Below are positions 16,547-25,789 of a stretch of DNA of 64,000 nucleotides, piece after piece. The notes under the pieces were generated by a model, which worked only from the letters and a program-made list of their open reading frames with translations, searched no databases and was not told where the DNA came from. Position 1 is the first letter of the stretch. The number at the start of each line of letters is the position of its first letter. The stretch is taken from contig JBMNEM010000004.1 in assembly GCA_050948785.1 (NCBI GenBank), positions 62,001 through 126,000 of the forward strand, read 5' to 3'. This stretch comes from JAAZMI01 sp050948785 (GTDB taxonomy: Bacteria; Bacillota; Dethiobacteria; DTU022; UBA8154). The translations under genes were made by a program, and so were the position numbers.

Positions 16547-17164
16547 TCAATCCAGGGGAAACTTCCTGCTTTTTTCATCTTTTTTAAACCAAAATTTCTT
16601 TACCGGCGTATAAACAGGTCCCGTTGGATACAATACGCTTTGCATTAAATAAAAACTTTCCACCCACAGCTTATTTTTACATACCCACATCTCATCAAAC
16701 ACATCTTTGGCGGCCCAAAACCGTTCACCTTTTTTCTTCTTTCTACCTATGGTGATATGCGGCCGAAATTGTTCCCTGGTAATTTTCCGGGAGTTGTTCC
16801 CGGAACCTCGCCAGGGTTTTAAAACTTTTAAACACTGCTCAATGTCCCCGGCTAATTTACCCAGCTGCAAAGCCCCTTCTTCTACACCAATCCAGAATAC
16901 CCGGGGGTTGCTCAAAGAAGGAAATGCTCCCAAACGGGCCAAAGAAACAGTAAAAGCAGCTGTTTTTTCTCCCAGCTCCCTGAAGGGTTTTTCTAAAACA
17001 TCTAGCGCATCATCACCCAATTCCCCTAAAAATTTCAAGGTGATATGTAATAAAGGCGGAGCAACCCAGCGAACCCCTTGTATTTTTTTGCGCAGTTTAT
17101 CTTGTATCTGCGCCAGTTCCTCTCGCAATTCTGCATGCAAGTTTACAGCTAAAAAAACTCTCAT
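16547..17164 (-). CDS. thpR: RNA 2',3'-cyclic phosphodiesterase (2H family)
   Basis: A 205-residue 2H phosphoesterase. Both catalytic HxT/S motifs are present: HITLKF near residue 41 and HITIGR near 136. The family hydrolyses 2',3'-cyclic phosphate RNA ends and was first described as a 2'-5' RNA ligase. MRVFLAVNL at the start and RWVAPPLLHITLKFLGE are typical. It is a frequent upstream neighbour of recA in Clostridia. Confidence 0.92.
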   Translation of the reverse strand: MRVFLAVNLHAELREELAQIQDKLRKKIQGVRWVAPPLLHITLKFLGELGDDALDVLEKPFRELGEKTAAFTVSLARLGAFPSLSNPRVFWIGVEEGALQLGKLAGDIEQCLKVLKPWRGSGNNSRKITREQFRPHITIGRKKKKGERFWAAKDVFDEMWVCKNKLWVESFYLMQSVLYPTGPVYTPVKKFWFKKDEKSRKFPLD

Positions 17165-17223
17165 GATATCCCCTTCCGCCTTTATATAATTCCATTATCC
17201 CCGCAAATCTCCTGCTAGAAAAT

Positions 17224-18624
17224 CTAATCAACGAAAATAAAGCGTTCCAAACTAAAGTTTAGAGGAAATTGTTCTACTTTAATTAAATCGGCACTAAAAG
17301 GAATATAGCGCTCCTCCTGCTTAGCATAGTGAAAATCCAGCAAAACAAGGCTAAAATTAATCTCCAGATTTTGAATGCCCCGAATCCCGGAAGCACCGGT
17401 TGTACCAGCATTTATTTCAATATATTCTTTATTTTTTTTGACAAAAGGTTTATGCTGGTGCCCCCCTAAAAGTAAATTGCCGTCCTTACGCAGATATTCA
17501 AATGAATCGGGGTTATGAGCGGCAATTATAGCAGCTTCCCCGCTACTGGCCACGTTCTCTGCTAATTTTCGAGCTTTTTCCTCTACCAGGGTTTCATCTA
17601 AAACAGACGGGGCAATTGAAGACGATGCGGGGTCCGCTAGACCTACTATCTTCAAACCCGCTATTTCAATTTCACCATCTTCCAGTACAGTAATATTCTC
17701 CATTTTTTTTAGTTGTTCCACAACTAACATAGATTCATGATTCCCCGGAATGAAGATATAGGGAACATTAATTTCTCCAAAAAACCGGGAAAAAAGCTCC
17801 AGTTCCAGCCCTGTTCCATAATCCACCATATCCCCTGTATCAATAATCAGCTCCACATTGAAAGTATCGACAATACGCCGGATAAAGTCAAAAGCTGCCG
17901 GGTTATTATGAATATCGGAAACATGAAGAACTTTGATCGTATCCTGATTATTATCCAATAATGTATTTCTTTCTACTTCCTTTTCTAAAAAAGAGATACT
18001 TTCCACTACCTCCGCAAACTGAATCCCGATATTTTCAATAATACCCGCCCCCTCTTGAAGAACATGCAAAACCCAGGGAGCGGCCTCCAGCACCCCTTGG
18101 TATTCGGCTTCTAAAAATGCCGCCGTATTATAGGAGAAAAAGGCGGCAGAAAAAAACATCAATAATACCAGTAAATTTATTAAGCCCATCAAAAACATTT
18201 CTTTTTTGCTCACGCGCCGGCGTGTCCACAACAGTGTGCTGACCATACCCAATAGAAAAACCAAAAATAAAAGAAAGACCAGATATTTAATCATGCTTAT
18301 TTTTATTTCCTGGAACAGTTCTCCTGACCAAAAACCTTCCGGTGAGATGTTTTTTGTCAACTCGGTCAATTCTTTCGAATGAATGTTTTTTAGCACCAGG
18401 TGAAAATCAAGGGGGGGCATATGGGTGGAAGCGACCAGTTTTCCCAGGGGAGGAAAGTAAATAAACGTGCGACCTTTACCCCAAAGCTTCAGGCTGGCTT
18501 CAAATTCAAACGCGCCGGTAGAAAAACTGACCGGGCTTAAAAACTGTATGACTATCAGCATCAACAAGAGACCGGAAAAGATTTTTAAAACAGTAGTATT
18601 AAATAGCTTCTTTTTTAAATTCAT
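17224..18624 (-). CDS. Membrane-anchored calcineurin-type metallophosphoesterase
   Basis: A 466-residue protein. It has a membrane segment near residues 10-30, a ~80-residue probably extracytoplasmic stretch, then two further helices (~110-132 and ~145-168). The phosphoesterase domain (~230-440) has all family motifs: VLHVSDIHNN, IIDTGDMVDYG, FIPGNHES, AAHNPDS and GGHQHKPF, so two metals should bind. The substrate is unknown; nucleic-acid ends, nucleotides or lipid headgroups are all possible. Its first 26 bases overlap the end of the FtsH-like gene, so the two are translationally linked. The pair occupies the position of pgsA-cinA in the usual order. Confidence 0.8.
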   Translation of the reverse strand: MNLKKKLFNTTVLKIFSGLLLMLIVIQFLSPVSFSTGAFEFEASLKLWGKGRTFIYFPPLGKLVASTHMPPLDFHLVLKNIHSKELTELTKNISPEGFWSGELFQEIKISMIKYLVFLLFLVFLLGMVSTLLWTRRRVSKKEMFLMGLINLLVLLMFFSAAFFSYNTAAFLEAEYQGVLEAAPWVLHVLQEGAGIIENIGIQFAEVVESISFLEKEVERNTLLDNNQDTIKVLHVSDIHNNPAAFDFIRRIVDTFNVELIIDTGDMVDYGTGLELELFSRFFGEINVPYIFIPGNHESMLVVEQLKKMENITVLEDGEIEIAGLKIVGLADPASSSIAPSVLDETLVEEKARKLAENVASSGEAAIIAAHNPDSFEYLRKDGNLLLGGHQHKPFVKKNKEYIEINAGTTGASGIRGIQNLEINFSLVLLDFHYAKQEERYIPFSADLIKVEQFPLNFSLERFIFVD

Positions 18625-20110
18625 CTTTCTTCCCCGTTCCGAGAAGACTGCGCAGGTATTTTCCTTCGATTCTTTCCTTTTCCACTAAATAACAGGCTGC
18701 TTTTTTAATCAAGTTTTTATATTTTATAATTATGTTCCGCACACTTTCTTCCTGAACCTTGAGAATTTCTTTCAAACCCTCATGCAGAGTGCCGCCGGGT
18801 AGGTCCTTAATGCTCACAATCCCCAGGGAGGACATACCGGATTTAATTATTTTTTTAGCCAATTCCACAGCCTGTTGAAAATCGTTGGCCGCACCGGTAC
18901 TGCGGCTACCAAGAAGTTCCTCCTCACTTATGGCCCCGCCAAGCAAAACAGCAATTTGTCCTTCCAGGTACTCTTTAGTATAAATATAGCTGTCCTCTTC
19001 CGGTGTTTGCCGGACATAACCCATCGCTTTCCCCCGGGGTATGATTGTAATCGTGGAAACAGAGCCGGGCCGGAGGTGTTCACTGATCAGGGCATGTCCT
19101 ATTTCATGGATAGCAATACGCTGACATTCATCTTTTCCCGGCCGGCGATCCAGCTTTTCTCCCATGATGACTTTATCGAGGGATTCACAAAAATGCTTCT
19201 TTTGAAGGATTTTGGATTTTTCCCGGAGAGCAGCGATAGCGGCTTCATTGGCCAGGCTTTCCAAATGGGCCCCGGAAAAACCAAAAGTATCAGCGGCAAT
19301 TTTCCGTAATTGAACGTCTGTAGCCAAAGGCTTATTACGCGTATGCAGCTTTAAGATCTGCAGTCTTCCTTCAAAATCGGGAAGCTCAACTTGCACAATG
19401 CGGTCAAAACGGCCCGGACGTAATAAAGCACTATCCAGAAGATCCGGTCTGTTTGTGGCTCCAATTAATAAAATACAGATCTGATCATCCAGGCTGAGGC
19501 CGTCCATCTCAACCAAGAGCTGATTTAACGTTTGCTCGTGTTCCAGATGAGAAGAGCTGCTGCGCCCCCGGCTGGCCCCTAAAATATCTATTTCATCAAT
19601 AAAAATAATAGCACTTTTTTTTGCTTTTTTCCGGGCAGCATTTTTGGCCTGCTGAAAGATTTGCCGAACCCTTTGGGCACCCACACCGGCATACATCTCA
19701 ATAAACTCGCTCCCGGCTGCAGAAATAAAGGCGGAATTAGTATGGGAAGCGGCAGCTTTGGCCAGCAATGTTTTGCCTGTTCCCGGCGGTCCGACCAGAA
19801 GAATGCCTTTTAAAGGCCTTATACCCATCAGATCAATCTTTTCCGGCTCTCGAATAAAGTCAAGTGCTTCGAGCAGTTCTCTCTTTGCAAAGTTTTGTCC
19901 ACCAATATCGCTAAAATTTATACCGGTTCTAGATTTGGAATCGTGAACATTCAAAGGAGCAAATTGTTTAATTCCCCCTTTACTATCAAATATCTTATAA
20001 AGGAGAAAAAATAACCCTAAAGCAAATAAAACGGGATAAACATTGTAACCCAGCCAAAACAAACCGGCGATTACTCCGAGAACAACTCCCGCACCAATCT
20101 CTTTAAGCAT
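18599..20110 (-). CDS. Short FtsH-like AAA+ membrane metalloprotease
   Basis: A 503-residue FtsH relative. Walker A GPPGTGKT (107-114), Walker B IIFIDEID (168-175), the second region of homology RPGRFDR and the zinc motif HEIGH (335-339) are intact. Asp410 (GAAND) is a likely third ligand. The N-terminus has only two close hydrophobic stretches (~5-21 and ~24-40) with almost no loop, so the ~70-residue extracytoplasmic domain of normal FtsH (600+ residues) is missing. The C-terminus is also short. It should degrade membrane or cytosolic proteins with ATP. GGAGGT is well placed before ATG. Its promoter (20258-20313) shares repeats with that of the gene at 20402. Confidence 0.85.
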   Translation of the reverse strand: MLKEIGAGVVLGVIAGLFWLGYNVYPVLFALGLFFLLYKIFDSKGGIKQFAPLNVHDSKSRTGINFSDIGGQNFAKRELLEALDFIREPEKIDLMGIRPLKGILLVGPPGTGKTLLAKAAASHTNSAFISAAGSEFIEMYAGVGAQRVRQIFQQAKNAARKKAKKSAIIFIDEIDILGASRGRSSSSHLEHEQTLNQLLVEMDGLSLDDQICILLIGATNRPDLLDSALLRPGRFDRIVQVELPDFEGRLQILKLHTRNKPLATDVQLRKIAADTFGFSGAHLESLANEAAIAALREKSKILQKKHFCESLDKVIMGEKLDRRPGKDECQRIAIHEIGHALISEHLRPGSVSTITIIPRGKAMGYVRQTPEEDSYIYTKEYLEGQIAVLLGGAISEEELLGSRSTGAANDFQQAVELAKKIIKSGMSSLGIVSIKDLPGGTLHEGLKEILKVQEESVRNIIIKYKNLIKKAACYLVEKERIEGKYLRSLLGTGKKDEFKKEAI

Positions 20111-20257
20111 GCATTGACCTCCAAAGTAAAAGGATTAGTATAAAAATGGGCAGCTTTTGCTGCTTCCAAAGAACAGCAGTAAAATCTAAACTAAAACCGG
20201 CCTTTTTCATCCATATTTGGGACTCTCAGGGTCGTAGCAGGCCTTAAGCGTGCCCTG

Positions 20258-20313
20258 TTTACATAATACATTTACATAAATGCATTATAACAAAGATCAC
20301 TTCTTAAAAGCAA
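20258..20313 (-). promoter_or_regulatory. Promoter with tandem TTATGTAAA repeats upstream of the FtsH-like operon
   Basis: Minus strand: TTGCTT (plus 20308-20313), 18 bases, TATAAT (plus 20284-20289). Immediately downstream are two exact copies of TTATGTAAA (plus 20271-20279 and 20258-20266), 13 bases apart start to start. The copies are placed where a repressor would block initiation. A weak hairpin (GTAAAG/CTTTAC, 20373-20386) nearby may end the gene at 20402. Confidence 0.55.
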
Positions 20314-20401
20314 ACCCAAAACCCTTTTACATCCCTGCAACATATAAAGCAGGCCTTCGCTTTTTATAAAAAGTAAAGGACTTTACGGCCTTATTCTCAT
20401 C

Positions 20402-20944
20402 CTACCCGGCATAACCGGTTTCCACAGCATATTTTACCGGAATCACCTCATAAAGGGTACTCTTGGAGGTTGCTAACAACAAGTAGATTCTTTTTTGATC
20501 TACCCAGAGCCGGTAGTTTTTTAAACTTTCTTCCTGTTTCAGCTGCTCAAAAATTTCCTCGCTCATGGCACTATAGTTGCCGAGTCTTTCCCCTTCCATG
20601 AGGGCAAAATGTATTTTACCGTAAACTGACTCCAAATAAGGATCTCTGTTATCAGCAAGAGTTATTTTAAAGGAATCCTGCCCGTAGGTTGAAATCAGAA
20701 TCTCTTCAATATGATTGTAGGTTTTTGGCAGATTCTCCACTTCGTTTAAGGTGATACAAACTTCCGTTTCTTTGCGGCCGCCATTCATTAACTTAACATC
20801 GCTAACCCCTTCAATTTTCAAAAGCGCTTCTGCTAACGGCTCCCTGATTAGACGCTGCTGGTGCCAGAAGTTAACGGCATAGATACAACCAAATGTAATC
20901 AAAAACACCAGAAAGGCAAGCACATATTTCGAGGAAATGCGCAA
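20402..20944 (-). CDS. Unrecognised 180-residue protein with N-terminal membrane anchor
   Basis: I do not recognise the family. The start is TTG with GGAG ~10 bases upstream. Residues ~7-25 form one membrane helix (YVLAFLVFLITFGCIYAV), and the remaining ~150 residues are probably outside the cytoplasm or a tethered domain. There is a region EGVSDVKLMNGGRKETEVCI that looks like a small alpha/beta fold, and a long helix around KIHFALMEGERLGNYSAM. It lies between rimO and the FtsH-like operon, and its promoter shares the TTATGTAAA repeats. It may be a partner or substrate of that protease. Confidence 0.65.
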   Translation of the reverse strand: MRISSKYVLAFLVFLITFGCIYAVNFWHQQRLIREPLAEALLKIEGVSDVKLMNGGRKETEVCITLNEVENLPKTYNHIEEILISTYGQDSFKITLADNRDPYLESVYGKIHFALMEGERLGNYSAMSEEIFEQLKQEESLKNYRLWVDQKRIYLLLATSKSTLYEVIPVKYAVETGYAG

Positions 20945-20960
20945 ATTAATCAGCTCCGTG

Positions 20961-21022
20961 TTGACATAATGTATTTACATAATGTGCTTTCCATTATAAC
21001 AAAAAACCTGCCTGCAAGGCAA
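20961..21022 (-). promoter_or_regulatory. Second promoter with tandem TTATGTAAA-type repeats
   Basis: Minus strand: TTGCCT (plus 21017-21022), 18 bases, TATAAT (plus 20993-20998). Downstream come TTATGTAAA (plus 20974-20982) and TTATGTCAA (plus 20961-20969), again with a 13-base period. The arrangement is the same as at 20258-20313, though the distance from the -10 box is 6 bases greater. Confidence 0.55.
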
Positions 21023-21023
21023 T

Positions 21024-21045
21024 AAAAAAACCCGCCTTACGGCAG
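21024..21045 (-). terminator. Rho-independent terminator of the ftsK-rodZ-rimO operon
   Basis: CCtGCC, loop GTAA, GGCgGG, then TTTTTTT on the minus strand, ~110 bases beyond the rimO stop and directly before the next promoter. Confidence 0.8.
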
Positions 21046-21153
21046 GATAAAAATGACATCCCTATCATGGAACAAACATTGTATTTCATATTTTTTCCCG
21101 GATTACAACAGGAACCAGGAAAATACGGATTAAAGTTAATTTATTTGCTGTAT

Positions 21154-22491
21154 TCATAAGTTCATTTTCTCTCCCATTAAATCATATGTTCCCACCCCGG
21201 TAATTTTTACCCGCAAAAAATCCCCTGGTTTAACTGCAGAGGCTCTACCGATTATTACTTGTCCATCCACTTCCGGGGCCTGGGAAATCATTCTCCCCCG
21301 GGCACTTTTTCTTTCCCTGGAATAAGCATCAACAAGCACTTCGACCTCCTGTCCCAACAAAGACCGGTTAAAGCTCCGGGAGATCACTTTTTGTTGCTCC
21401 ATAATTTTTCTCCATCTTTGTACCGCTGTTTCCTTTTTTACCCTGGAGGGCAGTTCAAAAGCAGCGGCCCCTCTTTCCGGGGAAAAAGAAAAAGCACCCA
21501 GCCTTTCAAAAGGATATTTACGTAAAAAGGTCAGGAGCTCGGCAAATTCTTCCTCTCCTTCTCCGGGGAAACCGGTCATTACGGTTGTACGCAGGACAAC
21601 CTCAGGCATGAGTGCACGCACCTTGTTATAAAGAAAAATAATTTCTTCCCGGCTGGTTTTTCTCCCCATCAGGCGGAGAATTTTATTATTGATATGCTGG
21701 ATGGGAAGATCAAGATATTTGCATATTTTGGGCTCTTGCTGCACCACATTGAGTAGATCATCTGTAATGTGTGCCGGGTGCAGATATAAAAGCCTGATCC
21801 ACTTGATATCCTTAATTTTACAGAGCCGCCGGAGCAGCTCCCCCAGCATAAATTTCCCGTATAAATCCAGGCCATAGGCCGTGATATCCTGGGCAATTAA
21901 TATTATTTCCCGGGCACCAAGTTTTTGGACACCGTGCACTTCAGAAATAATATCATCAATACTTTTACTGCGCAGTTTACCTCTTAAAAAGGGAATCAAG
22001 CAATAAGAGCACCTGTTATCACATCCATCGGCGATTTTGATATAAACACTGTGCGGAGAGCGGCTTAAAAAACGGCTGTTTGATGGTAAAGCAGGAGATT
22101 TAACAGTATGAATACGAGGAAAAAATACACTTTCGAGCAGGCGCGGCAGCAAACGGTACTGTTTAACCGGAACAAACAAATCTGCTTCCGGAATTTTAGC
22201 TTTGATTTCATGTGGAGTAAAATATTGAACAAGGCAGCCGGCCACAACGATCTTTGACAATTTATTCTTTGGGGATCTTTTAATTTTCCCCATTTCCTTG
22301 ATTATTTCAAAGGCTTCCCGGCGGGCTTCGTGCAGAAAAGCACAGGTATTGATCACAACAAAATCGGAATCGGCAATCTGCGGGGCTAAACGGCAACCTT
22401 CCCGGATCAGATTTCCCATAATCTCTTCCGAATCAACCAAATTTTTAGCACAACCAAGAGATATAAAACTAAACGTCATGTTTTTCAGCAT
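21154..22491 (-). CDS. rimO: Ribosomal protein S12 methylthiotransferase RimO
   Basis: A 445-residue radical-SAM methylthiotransferase that modifies an aspartate of ribosomal protein S12. Three N-terminal cluster cysteines (Cys14, Cys50, Cys86) and the radical-SAM triad GCDNRCSYC (157, 161, 164) are present, plus a C-terminal TRAM-like domain. SLGCAKNLVDSE is the RimO rather than MiaB signature. It starts 10 bases after the RodZ-like gene with only a weak ribosome site (ATG at 22479 is an alternative), suggesting coupling. In many Bacillota pgsA and cinA follow; here they do not. Confidence 0.93.
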   Translation of the reverse strand: MLKNMTFSFISLGCAKNLVDSEEIMGNLIREGCRLAPQIADSDFVVINTCAFLHEARREAFEIIKEMGKIKRSPKNKLSKIVVAGCLVQYFTPHEIKAKIPEADLFVPVKQYRLLPRLLESVFFPRIHTVKSPALPSNSRFLSRSPHSVYIKIADGCDNRCSYCLIPFLRGKLRSKSIDDIISEVHGVQKLGAREIILIAQDITAYGLDLYGKFMLGELLRRLCKIKDIKWIRLLYLHPAHITDDLLNVVQQEPKICKYLDLPIQHINNKILRLMGRKTSREEIIFLYNKVRALMPEVVLRTTVMTGFPGEGEEEFAELLTFLRKYPFERLGAFSFSPERGAAAFELPSRVKKETAVQRWRKIMEQQKVISRSFNRSLLGQEVEVLVDAYSRERKSARGRMISQAPEVDGQVIIGRASAVKPGDFLRVKITGVGTYDLMGEKMNL

Positions 22492-22501
22492 TTGAATAAA
22501 C

Positions 22502-23314
22502 TCATTCTTTTCTGATGATAATATTCACGGAATTGGTAAACCTGGTCAGATTGTCGATCTCCAAACCGTTGACCTTTATCCTGGCGGCCGGAGGGTTCCC
22601 CAAGCGGATCAAGGTTTCCTGGGCGTCCCCCAGGCTTTTACTTTCACCGGCGTAAAAATTTTTTTCTTCAACCTTTATCCCATCCTGTAAAATCCTGACC
22701 CAACAGTTGCCCGGAAAATCCAGGATGACCTCTTTTTGCTCTACTCCGCTAAGTGCATAAATTACTTCGCCTCTGTCCTCCGCTATTTTAACTAATTCCT
22801 TTACTTCTTCTTCCGGTTTTTCAGCGGAAACAACATCCTGCGGAGCCGGTTCTTCCTGTTTTTCTACATCTTCGAGGAGATAACCTTCCGGGTAGGGTGC
22901 TTTTGTTTCTTTTTTAGAACCCTGCCCGTAAAGATACCAAATACTGCCACCAACAACAAAAGTTAACAAGATAATCCAGATTAACGCCACGCTGGGAAAA
23001 GGTTTCTTTTCTTTGCAGCTAAAAAAGATACTTTGCTCCTTTTTCGTCTTGTTCCGATCATTTTTTACCTCAAAATTATACTTTTCTTTAAACTGGCTGT
23101 AAAGAGAAAGAATCTCGCTGACATTGATGCCGACTGCCTGGGCATAATTTCGCAAGGCCCCTTTGATATATATTTCTCCGGAAAATAAGGAGAAATCCCC
23201 TTCCTCCAGGGCACTTAAATATTTTTTTTGAATTTTCGTCTCCCTGCTGATATCATCCAGGGTCAGACCTTTTTCCTCGCGGACTTCCCGGAGCAATTTA
23301 CCGATTTCCTCCAT
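22502..23314 (-). CDS. RodZ/YmfM-like protein: HTH, membrane helix, C-terminal beta domain
   Basis: A 270-residue protein. Residues 1-70 form a Cro/C1-type helix-turn-helix of the HTH_25 kind (LLREVREEKGLTLDDISRET). A charged linker follows, then one membrane helix (~112-130, VALIWIILLTFVVGGSIWYL), an acidic linker and a C-terminal DUF4115-like domain (~190-270, GNCWVRILQDGIKVEEKNFY). This is the layout of RodZ, which links MreB to the envelope in rod-shaped cells. The ftsK-rodZ-rimO order is conserved in Clostridia. GGGGGGAG lies before ATG. Confidence 0.85.
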   Translation of the reverse strand: MEEIGKLLREVREEKGLTLDDISRETKIQKKYLSALEEGDFSLFSGEIYIKGALRNYAQAVGINVSEILSLYSQFKEKYNFEVKNDRNKTKKEQSIFFSCKEKKPFPSVALIWIILLTFVVGGSIWYLYGQGSKKETKAPYPEGYLLEDVEKQEEPAPQDVVSAEKPEEEVKELVKIAEDRGEVIYALSGVEQKEVILDFPGNCWVRILQDGIKVEEKNFYAGESKSLGDAQETLIRLGNPPAARIKVNGLEIDNLTRFTNSVNIIIRKE

Positions 23315-23341
23315 TTTATCTCCCCCCAGGCTACTTTTACT

Positions 23342-25711
23342 CTACGTCTTTTTATTTCCTTCTTTTATACTGATCATCGCCTGTTCCCTGTTCATCAAAA
23401 CCTTACGCGGTTTGCTCCCCTCATGTTTGCCAACAACACCAAAGCGTTCCAGTTCGTCAATCAGGCGTCCTGCCCGCGTATAGCCCACCCGGAACCTCCT
23501 CTGGACCAGTGAGATGGAGGCATGTCCCGTCTGGATGATGAGCTCAACTACCTCCGGCAGTAAGGGGTCACTTTTTTCCTTTTCTTCCTCTACAGAAATT
23601 GCCTCGTTCTCTTCTACATTAAAAAACAATGACTCCTGATACAGGGGACTTCCTTGCTGCTTAATGAATTCAATAATCGTGGAGATATCTTTTTCACTGA
23701 TAAAAGCCCCCTGGACGCGCAAGGGCTTATGCAATCCGATGGGATAGTAAAGCATATCGCCTCTACCCAAAAGCTTTTCGGCCCCTCCTACGTCCAAAAT
23801 AGTCCGGGAATCTATTTGCGAAGATACGGCAAAAGCAATGCGGGAGGTAATATTGGCTTTAATCAATCCCGTGATAATGTCCACAGAGGGCCGCTGTGTG
23901 GCAATAATCAGATGTATCCCCGCCGCTCTGGACATCTGCGACAATCTAACGATAGAATCCTCCACTTCAGAAGGAGCAACCATCATCAAATCAGCCAGCT
24001 CATCGATGATTACAACAATATAAGGGAGCCTCTCACCGGGAGCATCGCTTTCGTTGTTCTGACAGAGTTCGTTATACCTGCCAATGTCCCTGACACCCTG
24101 CCGGGCAAAAAGATCATACCTTCTGATCATCTCCTTGACCATGCCACGTAAAGCCACAGCTGCTTTCTTAGGCTCAGTGATCACCGGAGAAAGAAGATGG
24201 GGGACACCATTGTAGATATTGAGTTCCACCAGTTTCGGGTCAATCAATAAAAATTTTACTGCCCCGGGGTTTGCTTTGAAAAGGATACTGCAAATAATGG
24301 TATTGATACAGACACTTTTACCGGAGCCGGTAGAACCGGCAATTAAAAGGTGCGGCATTTTTAAAAGATCGGCGAAAATTGAAACACCGGCAATATCTTT
24401 ACCCAGCCCGATCGTCAAAGGAGAAGAGGAAGACTGAAAATAAGGATCTTCCAAGACTTCTTTCAAGTAAACTACAGAAATAATTTTGTTGGGAACCTCG
24501 ATACCAATTGCCGCCTTGCCTGGAATAGGGGCCTCGATGCGGACATCAGGAGCAGCCAGGTTAAGCGCCAGATCATCACTTAAACTTAAAATCTTACTAA
24601 CTTTCACACCTGTCTCCGGTTGTATCTCAAAACGTGTTACAGCAGGCCCGGCCTGGATCTCTTTTATTTTGACGTTTACACCAAAGCTTGCCAAAGTGTT
24701 TTCCAAAGATCTGGCCCTTTCCAGAATCACTTTCTGTTGCTGCTGATCGCGCAACTTGTTAATCTTGGTTAAAAGATCAAGGGACGGAATTTGATAACTC
24801 TGAAATGGTGCTAATTCCTGGTTGGAATAGGGGGTAAAGCCGTTATCTCCTTGCTCCTCTGCCGAAAAGATCTCATTTTCTGCTGCTGTTATTTGCTGGT
24901 TTAAAGACTCTTTAACATTATGATAAACATTGATGACCGGATTTTCTTCCCTTTCCTCTTTCTTCTTTTTATCCTTATCCTTTTCCTCTTTCTCTTCTTC
25001 CATTACGCTGATTTCAAAATTGCTGTATTCTTTTACTGGATAATTTTCGACAGAGACCTCCTTGCTTCCTTCCCCGGGGAAAAAAGCAAGGGAATTTATT
25101 ATTAACTGACGAATAAACTGAAAAGATGTTTTGCTTAAACGCATTACACTGCCGAAAATCTCCGTCAAGGAACGGTTTGTAATCAACAATAAAGCGATAA
25201 CACCAAGCGCACTGATAACGATATAACTGCCTATATCTTTAAAAAAGAAGAAAAGCACAATAGTTAAAACAGCACCGATTAGGCCTCCCCCTTGCTGCTG
25301 CCATCCAAGGGAGAGTGTCGCACGATAAAAATTATCCCGGGCAAGAACATCAAGCTCCTGTAAAACAAGCATTAAGTGCAAAGTGATCGCCAGCAGAAAT
25401 AAGAGAAGTAAAAGACCCGCGAAACGATAACGCCGGTTTTCAATTTTCAAAGGACAGAGATGACTTAAGGCAATCGCTCCTAACAAAAAGGGAAAGGCCA
25501 GCGCAGCTTCGCCGAGTATCGTACGAAAAAAATAATTTAACAATAGGCCTAAATACCCTGTTTGCGTAGTAAATTGAATCCCGGCGAGTATAAAGACCGC
25601 TAGGGCGAGCCATAAAATGGCTTTAATCTGGCTGCTGATTGTTTTACTCTGTACGTTTTTTTGTTTTTTGAGCTTTTTATGTCTGGTTCCAATTTTTTTA
25701 TTTATCTTCAT
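23342..25711 (-). CDS. ftsK: DNA translocase FtsK/SpoIIIE
   Basis: A ~789-residue translocase that pumps chromosomal DNA through the division or sporulation septum. About four membrane helices occupy the first ~200 residues. A Lys/Glu-rich linker follows, then an alpha/beta motor with Walker A AGSTGSGKS (~430) and Walker B IVVIIDELADLMM (~540). The C-terminal gamma winged helix (~710-775, ISLVQRRFRVGYTRAGRLIDEL) binds KOPS/SRS-type sites. ATG at 25711 is preceded by GAGGTG at 12 bases; a GTG at 25726 overlaps that site. The two-copy question (FtsK versus SpoIIIE) cannot be settled here. Confidence 0.95.
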   Translation of the reverse strand: MKINKKIGTRHKKLKKQKNVQSKTISSQIKAILWLALAVFILAGIQFTTQTGYLGLLLNYFFRTILGEAALAFPFLLGAIALSHLCPLKIENRRYRFAGLLLLLFLLAITLHLMLVLQELDVLARDNFYRATLSLGWQQQGGGLIGAVLTIVLFFFFKDIGSYIVISALGVIALLLITNRSLTEIFGSVMRLSKTSFQFIRQLIINSLAFFPGEGSKEVSVENYPVKEYSNFEISVMEEEKEEKDKDKKKKEEREENPVINVYHNVKESLNQQITAAENEIFSAEEQGDNGFTPYSNQELAPFQSYQIPSLDLLTKINKLRDQQQQKVILERARSLENTLASFGVNVKIKEIQAGPAVTRFEIQPETGVKVSKILSLSDDLALNLAAPDVRIEAPIPGKAAIGIEVPNKIISVVYLKEVLEDPYFQSSSSPLTIGLGKDIAGVSIFADLLKMPHLLIAGSTGSGKSVCINTIICSILFKANPGAVKFLLIDPKLVELNIYNGVPHLLSPVITEPKKAAVALRGMVKEMIRRYDLFARQGVRDIGRYNELCQNNESDAPGERLPYIVVIIDELADLMMVAPSEVEDSIVRLSQMSRAAGIHLIIATQRPSVDIITGLIKANITSRIAFAVSSQIDSRTILDVGGAEKLLGRGDMLYYPIGLHKPLRVQGAFISEKDISTIIEFIKQQGSPLYQESLFFNVEENEAISVEEEKEKSDPLLPEVVELIIQTGHASISLVQRRFRVGYTRAGRLIDELERFGVVGKHEGSKPRKVLMNREQAMISIKEGNKKT

Positions 25712-25789
25712 GTATAACTTTGGCACCTCATTAAAGTTGATATTTTGACATTTAATCTGTGAGCCTTTTTAAAGGCTGGGAGGCCATTC

